Of a stretch of 31,673 bases of DNA, positions 28,132-31,673 are shown piece after piece. How positions within the stretch are numbered: position 1 is the first letter of the stretch; each line of letters starts with the position of its first letter. The notes under the pieces are model-generated. The model saw only the letters and a program-made list of their open reading frames with translations. It did no database searches and had not been told where the DNA came from. The DNA comes from Seminavis robusta (lineage: Eukaryota; Bacillariophyta; Bacillariophyceae; Naviculales; Naviculaceae), in assembly GCA_903772945.1 (NCBI GenBank), contig CAICTM010001329.1, forward strand, positions 1 through 31,673, written 5' to 3'. The translations under genes were made by a program, and so were the position numbers.

Positions 28132-29194
28132 TTTGCGTGGAAATAAGTAAATAAGGTGGAAGATGTTACTATTGTGTTCTTGTTTGCTGTTGGGCTTTGC
28201 TGTGTGCTATCGAGCTTTAAATTGTTGGAACTGTGAGCTTTCTGCTTTTTCAACAGGCAGTCATTTCACTTTCGTCGATTCGATTCCCACCACGGTAGCA
28301 TCACGTAAAAATCGTACCAAGAAATATTCTAGGTCGTGCTTCGTCGCCAACACTTGACCACAGCAGTCGTTGTTCCGAACTCGCCAACGGCCAGATACGA
28401 CCCGATCCACATCAAGGAACGGGTATCGTAGCTTGCTGCTGCATGTGTTGCCAGGTTCGAAGGGCTTCAGCGATGGCGCCTAAAGCAAGCTAGAAAGGGC
28501 AGGTGTGAAAGTTTAGTATCGGGAAGGAATTCCTCGGAGGAAAGAGCAAGTCCTGGCTAATGCATCTAGCTACCGCCAAAATCTCCGTGTACCGTATGCA
28601 TATCCCGCGGACAGATCAAGCAGTTGCTACGAGATCCATTACAACTTCAAGATTCCACCGTCAGCAGCAGAAGTGCAAGTACCCTGATGCAGTGGACTCC
28701 CAATCTTGAGACTCTCTAGAGACCAGGATGGACATCGGAGAGTACGCTGTGCCAAGCAGACATTGTCTCCTTGGAAAAACTATGAACGGCGACGGGGAAT
28801 CTCTGTGATGCATATATGAAGCACAAGGCTTGACAAAAGACAGCTGCGTACCGGTACCAGCAGGTTAGATCCATGTAATTCATTGCGCTTTGGGCTACAA
28901 GGCCTGACATGTCTAAAAAACGGAAACACTATAAATATATATATATATATCTGTCAAGCTATAGTCGCCGTCTCCTCCTCCGCTGCAATGTCATCGTCGT
29001 CCTCTACAACAGTCTCGACAACAACTGACTGGTGTTGGCAGTTTGTTTGTCGTCGTCCTCTTCATTAGTCTCGACAGGATGTTGTTGTTGAACATTTGCA
29101 GCAATGTAAGGGCAATTGCACCAGGCCCATAGCCATCAGTGTCAGAAGAAGTCTTCACCACTCTCGTCTCGCACTAAAGTATCGTCGCCGTCAT
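28132..29194. other. Gene-poor stretch with low-complexity and acidic-coding debris
   Basis: No intact gene. An AT dinucleotide run lies at about 28931-28950. Between 28960 and 29095 the minus strand reads acidic fragments (VETNEEDDDKQTANTSQ, then in another frame VVVETVVEDDDDIAAEEE). These look like decayed sequence downstream of the duplicated gene at the right edge, or a short duplicated tail. The two acidic pieces share GTCTCGACA and GTCGTCCTCT on the plus strand, so they are repeats of each other. Confidence 0.4.
28931..28950. repeat. AT dinucleotide microsatellite
   Basis: An uninterrupted ATATAT run of about 16 bases preceded by ATAA. Confidence 0.8.
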
Positions 29195-29197
29195 CTA

Positions 29198-29634
29198 CTA
29201 ATAGGGCCCTTCTGCCGCCGCCTCCATTACATGTCTCTTCCGGGCCCGAGCTTCATCGTCAACTTTCAAGGCCGCTTTTGTCATATATCAAATTCAAAAC
29301 GAGACTTGTTCGAGTCGTCCCAGTGCTCCCAATCAATGTAAAATTCGATAAAAAGCCTGCATTCTCCGAGCAAATCCGCATCCTTGAAACCATACTGATC
29401 CCAGCCATCGTCATCTGGCTTTGGCGCAGCGCCCTTGTCCAATTCAGTGGCTAAATTAGCGTCACAGTCATGCAGCAAGCCATGAAAGACACCGACACCT
29501 GGCATATCGGGCAGAGTGCGAAAGCATCTTGCCATTTTCACAAAAAGCTTCCAGTTTTTGTTCTTATCGTTGTACGTCTCGTCAGCCAACATTGCCTTGT
29601 ATGCTGCACTAGGCTTTTCAAGTCTAATTCCAGA
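29198..29634 (-). pseudogene. Continuation of unit 2 beyond the premature stop
   Basis: The frame after the TGA continues in phase as SGIRLEKPSAAYKAMLADETY and then KNWKLFVKMARCFRTL, VFHGLLHDCD, LFIEFYIDWEHWDDS and FEFDI, ending at a TGA (29281-29283). This is the counterpart of unit 1 residues after GSGIRDEDDCAAYKA. A second lesion follows: unit 1 reads FEFDKKMTEAN, whereas here the frame shifts and an open stretch starting MTKAALKVDDEARARKR (29284-29198) continues in the next frame. So unit 2 carries a nonsense change and a downstream frameshift. Confidence 0.65.
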
Positions 29635-31548
29635 TCAATCTTGTCCAAATGGAAGATTCGAATCGACGCGGTAGATTGTTTCCTCGTCAAATTCATCAGG
29701 TTTTGGGAAGATGACAATAGCCGGATTGCTACCTCCAGCACCATCTGGACGTGGCCAAGCTCTGTTGGCTCCAAAGAACAGCGCCTTGGCAAGACTTCCC
29801 TTGAAGCAATAGAGACATGACCCAAAGTCATGTGCCTCGTCTGACTTCGATGGGTTCATTATTCCCTCGAGTTCGCATATCTGCTGCAATTTGTTTCCTG
29901 TTGTTCCGTGCATGAAATGGTTAGGGAACTGCTCGAATCCACCTTTCTCCAGACTCTTGGTCACTTTCTCGAGTGCCGATTCGACTTGATTTTGCTGCAT
30001 CGTCACACCCACGTACGATAGCCATTCATGTTCTTTGACAATGCCCTTGTCGTGGAGAGTGCCATTGAATTTGCTGATCTGAAGGACTCCACCCTCCTCT
30101 TTCGATACTGCCCCAAAAGCATTTTTTGCGTCGAGAGTCGAGATGAGGTGATCCAACGAATCTTGAATTGACAGCTTGCTCTGGAATCCAAGCTCCTTTT
30201 GTATGCTGCGAACTACTTTGAATCGCCGCTGCACGACTGTTTCATTCATACCAATCTTGCCACAAAGTGTCGCCGCGTTCTCCGGCTTCATCAATTCCAA
30301 AAAATTGTCTTGGTCTTTTTGCTTCAGCTGGAACAATTTCCATTCAACCTCATCCCGTAGGGACCTTTTGATTAGCCTCGTTGACTTGAATCCTTCAGGA
30401 GAATCGCCTCGGACGATGCCAGGGAAGTAGAACTTTGCCAATGTCCACGTTTCTTGGAGGTTGAAAAATGTGTCGTCCTGTTGAGTTGAGGCTCTTGGTG
30501 GTGGGCTCGACTGAGGCTCAAGGGTACCGTGGTGAACACCTGTTTCAATTCCACCATCATCTTCCATCTCATCGGTGTTTGCTTCTGTCATCTTTTTATC
30601 AAATTCAAAACGAGACTTGTCCGAGTCGGCCCATCCCCCCCACTCCATGTGAAATTCAATAAAAAGCCTGCTTTTCCCGAGCAAATAAACATCCTTGAAG
30701 CAATATTGATTCCAGTCGTCGTCTGGCTTTGGCGCAGTGACCGTATCCACGTCAGTGGTTGAAGTAGTGTCACAGTCATGCAGCAAGCCATGAAAAACAT
30801 GGACACCTTGCTTATTGGGCACAATGAAAAAGCGTCTTGCCATTTTCACAAAAAGCTTCCAGTTTCTGTTCTTATCCTTGTACGTTGCGTCATCCAACAT
30901 CGCCTTGTATGCTGCACAATCGTCTTCATCTCTAATTCCGGATCCATCTTGTCCAAATGGAAGAATCGAATCGACGTGGTAGATTGTTTCCTCGTCAAAA
31001 TCTCCATGAAGTTTTGGGAAGACGACGATAGCAGGATTGCTACCTCCAGCACCGTCTGGACGTGGCCAAGCTCTGTCGACTCCAAAGGACAGCGCCTTGG
31101 CAAGACTTCCCTTGAAGCAATAGAGACCTGACCCAAAGTCATGTTCCTCGTCTGACATCGATGGGTTCATTTTCCCCTTGAGTTCGCATATCAGCTGCAA
31201 TCTGTTTCCTGTTGTTCCGTGCATAAAATGGTTAGGGAACTGCTCGAATCCACCTTTCTCCAGACTCTTGGTCACTTTCTCGAGTGCTGATTCGACATGG
31301 TTTTGCTGCATCGTCACACCCGCGTACGATAGCCATTCATGTCCTTGGACAATGCCCTTGTCGCAGGGAGTGCCGATGTGAAGGACTCCACCCTCCTCTT
31401 TTGATACTGGTCCAAAGGCATCTTTTGCGTCGAGAGTCGAGATGAGGTGATCCAACGAAGCTTGAATTGACAGCTTGCTCTGGAATCCAAGCTCCTTTTG
31501 TATGCTGCGAACTACTTTGAATCGCTGCTGCACGACTGTTTCATTCAT
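29635..31548 (-). CDS. Internally duplicated protein with DUF3990/ADP-ribosyltransferase-like signature, 637 aa to an in-frame TGA
   Basis: Two near-identical units face each other in one frame: unit 1 from 31548 to 30598 and unit 2 from 30249, with a linker of about 116 residues between them. Each unit has an N-terminal helical part (VVRSIQKELGFQSKLSIQ), then FPNHFMHGTTGN, HDFGS(G/C)LYCFKGSLAKAL and NPAIV(V/I)FPK. The H-G-T and D-F-G-x-G-x-Y pairing is the visible core of DUF3990 and PARP-like folds; the third catalytic residue is not assignable. Unit 1 goes on with NWKLFVKMARR, VFHGLLHDCD and SRLFIEFHMEW. Unit 2 stops at TGA 29635-29637, where unit 1 has GGA. Unit 1 lacks the roughly 75-residue lead-in (ETWTLAKFYFPGIVRG to AATLCGKIG) that precedes unit 2, so the true start may be an upstream exon outside the window. 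A TAG lies five codons before the ATG. Confidence 0.6.
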   Translation of the reverse strand: MNETVVQQRFKVVRSIQKELGFQSKLSIQASLDHLISTLDAKDAFGPVSKEEGGVLHIGTPCDKGIVQGHEWLSYAGVTMQQNHVESALEKVTKSLEKGGFEQFPNHFMHGTTGNRLQLICELKGKMNPSMSDEEHDFGSGLYCFKGSLAKALSFGVDRAWPRPDGAGGSNPAIVVFPKLHGDFDEETIYHVDSILPFGQDGSGIRDEDDCAAYKAMLDDATYKDKNRNWKLFVKMARRFFIVPNKQGVHVFHGLLHDCDTTSTTDVDTVTAPKPDDDWNQYCFKDVYLLGKSRLFIEFHMEWGGWADSDKSRFEFDKKMTEANTDEMEDDGGIETGVHHGTLEPQSSPPPRASTQQDDTFFNLQETWTLAKFYFPGIVRGDSPEGFKSTRLIKRSLRDEVEWKLFQLKQKDQDNFLELMKPENAATLCGKIGMNETVVQRRFKVVRSIQKELGFQSKLSIQDSLDHLISTLDAKNAFGAVSKEEGGVLQISKFNGTLHDKGIVKEHEWLSYVGVTMQQNQVESALEKVTKSLEKGGFEQFPNHFMHGTTGNKLQQICELEGIMNPSKSDEAHDFGSCLYCFKGSLAKALFFGANRAWPRPDGAGGSNPAIVIFPKPDEFDEETIYRVDSNLPFGQD

Positions 31549-31673
31549 ACTGCACTACGCTAAAAGCTAGTGTAAAGATCTTTCGAGTGTTTTGAGTTTG
31601 AGAGAATGAAAGTTATGAGAGAGATTAGAAAGCTATGAAAACTAATCGACGAGAGAGATCATCATCAAAGGAT
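31549..31673. other. Right-edge sequence upstream of the duplicated gene
   Basis: On the minus strand this is a pyrimidine-rich stretch (CATTCTCTCAAACTC, TTTACACTAGCTTTTAG) directly before the ATG. It could be a 5' UTR or the tail of an intron ending TTTAGCGTAG. The edge prevents a decision. Confidence 0.4.

Noticed and set aside
27691..28146. 151-codon plus-strand frame
   Set aside because: Gly/Val/Arg-rich translation typical of a shadow. The opposite strand has the better codon pattern and start context.
29635..29637. TGA as a recoded selenocysteine codon
   Set aside because: The paralogous unit has Gly (GGA) there, there is no Cys homology, and a second frameshift lies downstream. A nonsense mutation is simpler.

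Overview
The window is nuclear DNA of a photosynthetic stramenopile, most likely a raphid pennate diatom. The reasons are large proteins with short GT-AG introns, a receptor cyclase-phosphodiesterase of a kind I know from diatoms, type II membrane proteins with a plant-like LRR ectodomain, and eroded Ty1/copia and Ty3/gypsy remnants of diatom style. I see no bacterial operon, tRNA, rRNA or CRISPR. The species is inference; a Seminavis-like genome is a reasonable guess.

Layout. Bases 1-6500 are a retrotransposon graveyard. It holds an open minus-strand frame running off the left edge (1-614), an eroded copia gag (2789-1480, minus), unresolved coding debris, a Ty3/gypsy integrase tail (5383-5574, plus) and a relic of an LRR C-terminal module (6300-6450). 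From 12610 to 6628 (minus) lies one 13-exon gene of about 1606 residues: signal peptide, PhnD-like periplasmic-binding sensor, Cys-rich stalk, TM helix, protein kinase, class III nucleotide cyclase and cyclic-nucleotide phosphodiesterase. The kinase and phosphodiesterase keep their catalytic residues, whereas the cyclase has lost several.

Bases 13900-22050 hold an LRR receptor cluster: a 3' fragment, two full two-exon tandem paralogues (15711-18185 and 19408-21718) sharing a 234-bp near-identical tract, and one more exon relic. Next come a GT23/fucosyltransferase-like type II protein (22588-24507, plus), converging on a PhzF-family protein (25800-24670, minus). The PhzF gene is divergent from a class I SAM O-methyltransferase (26239-27129, plus). 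A small NLS-bearing protein follows (28131-27742, minus).

The right end (31548-29281, minus) is an internally duplicated protein with a DUF3990/ADP-ribosyltransferase-like signature. Its second unit is interrupted by an in-frame TGA.

Functionally, the window is rich in predicted cell-surface sensing (kinase-cyclase-PDE receptor, LRR proteins) and cell-surface glycosylation. No shared pathway is shown. The strongest candidates for new biology are the receptor with a degenerate cyclase beside an intact PDE, the repeated acidic VGVGI motif in the LRR cytoplasmic tails, and the duplicated ART-like protein.
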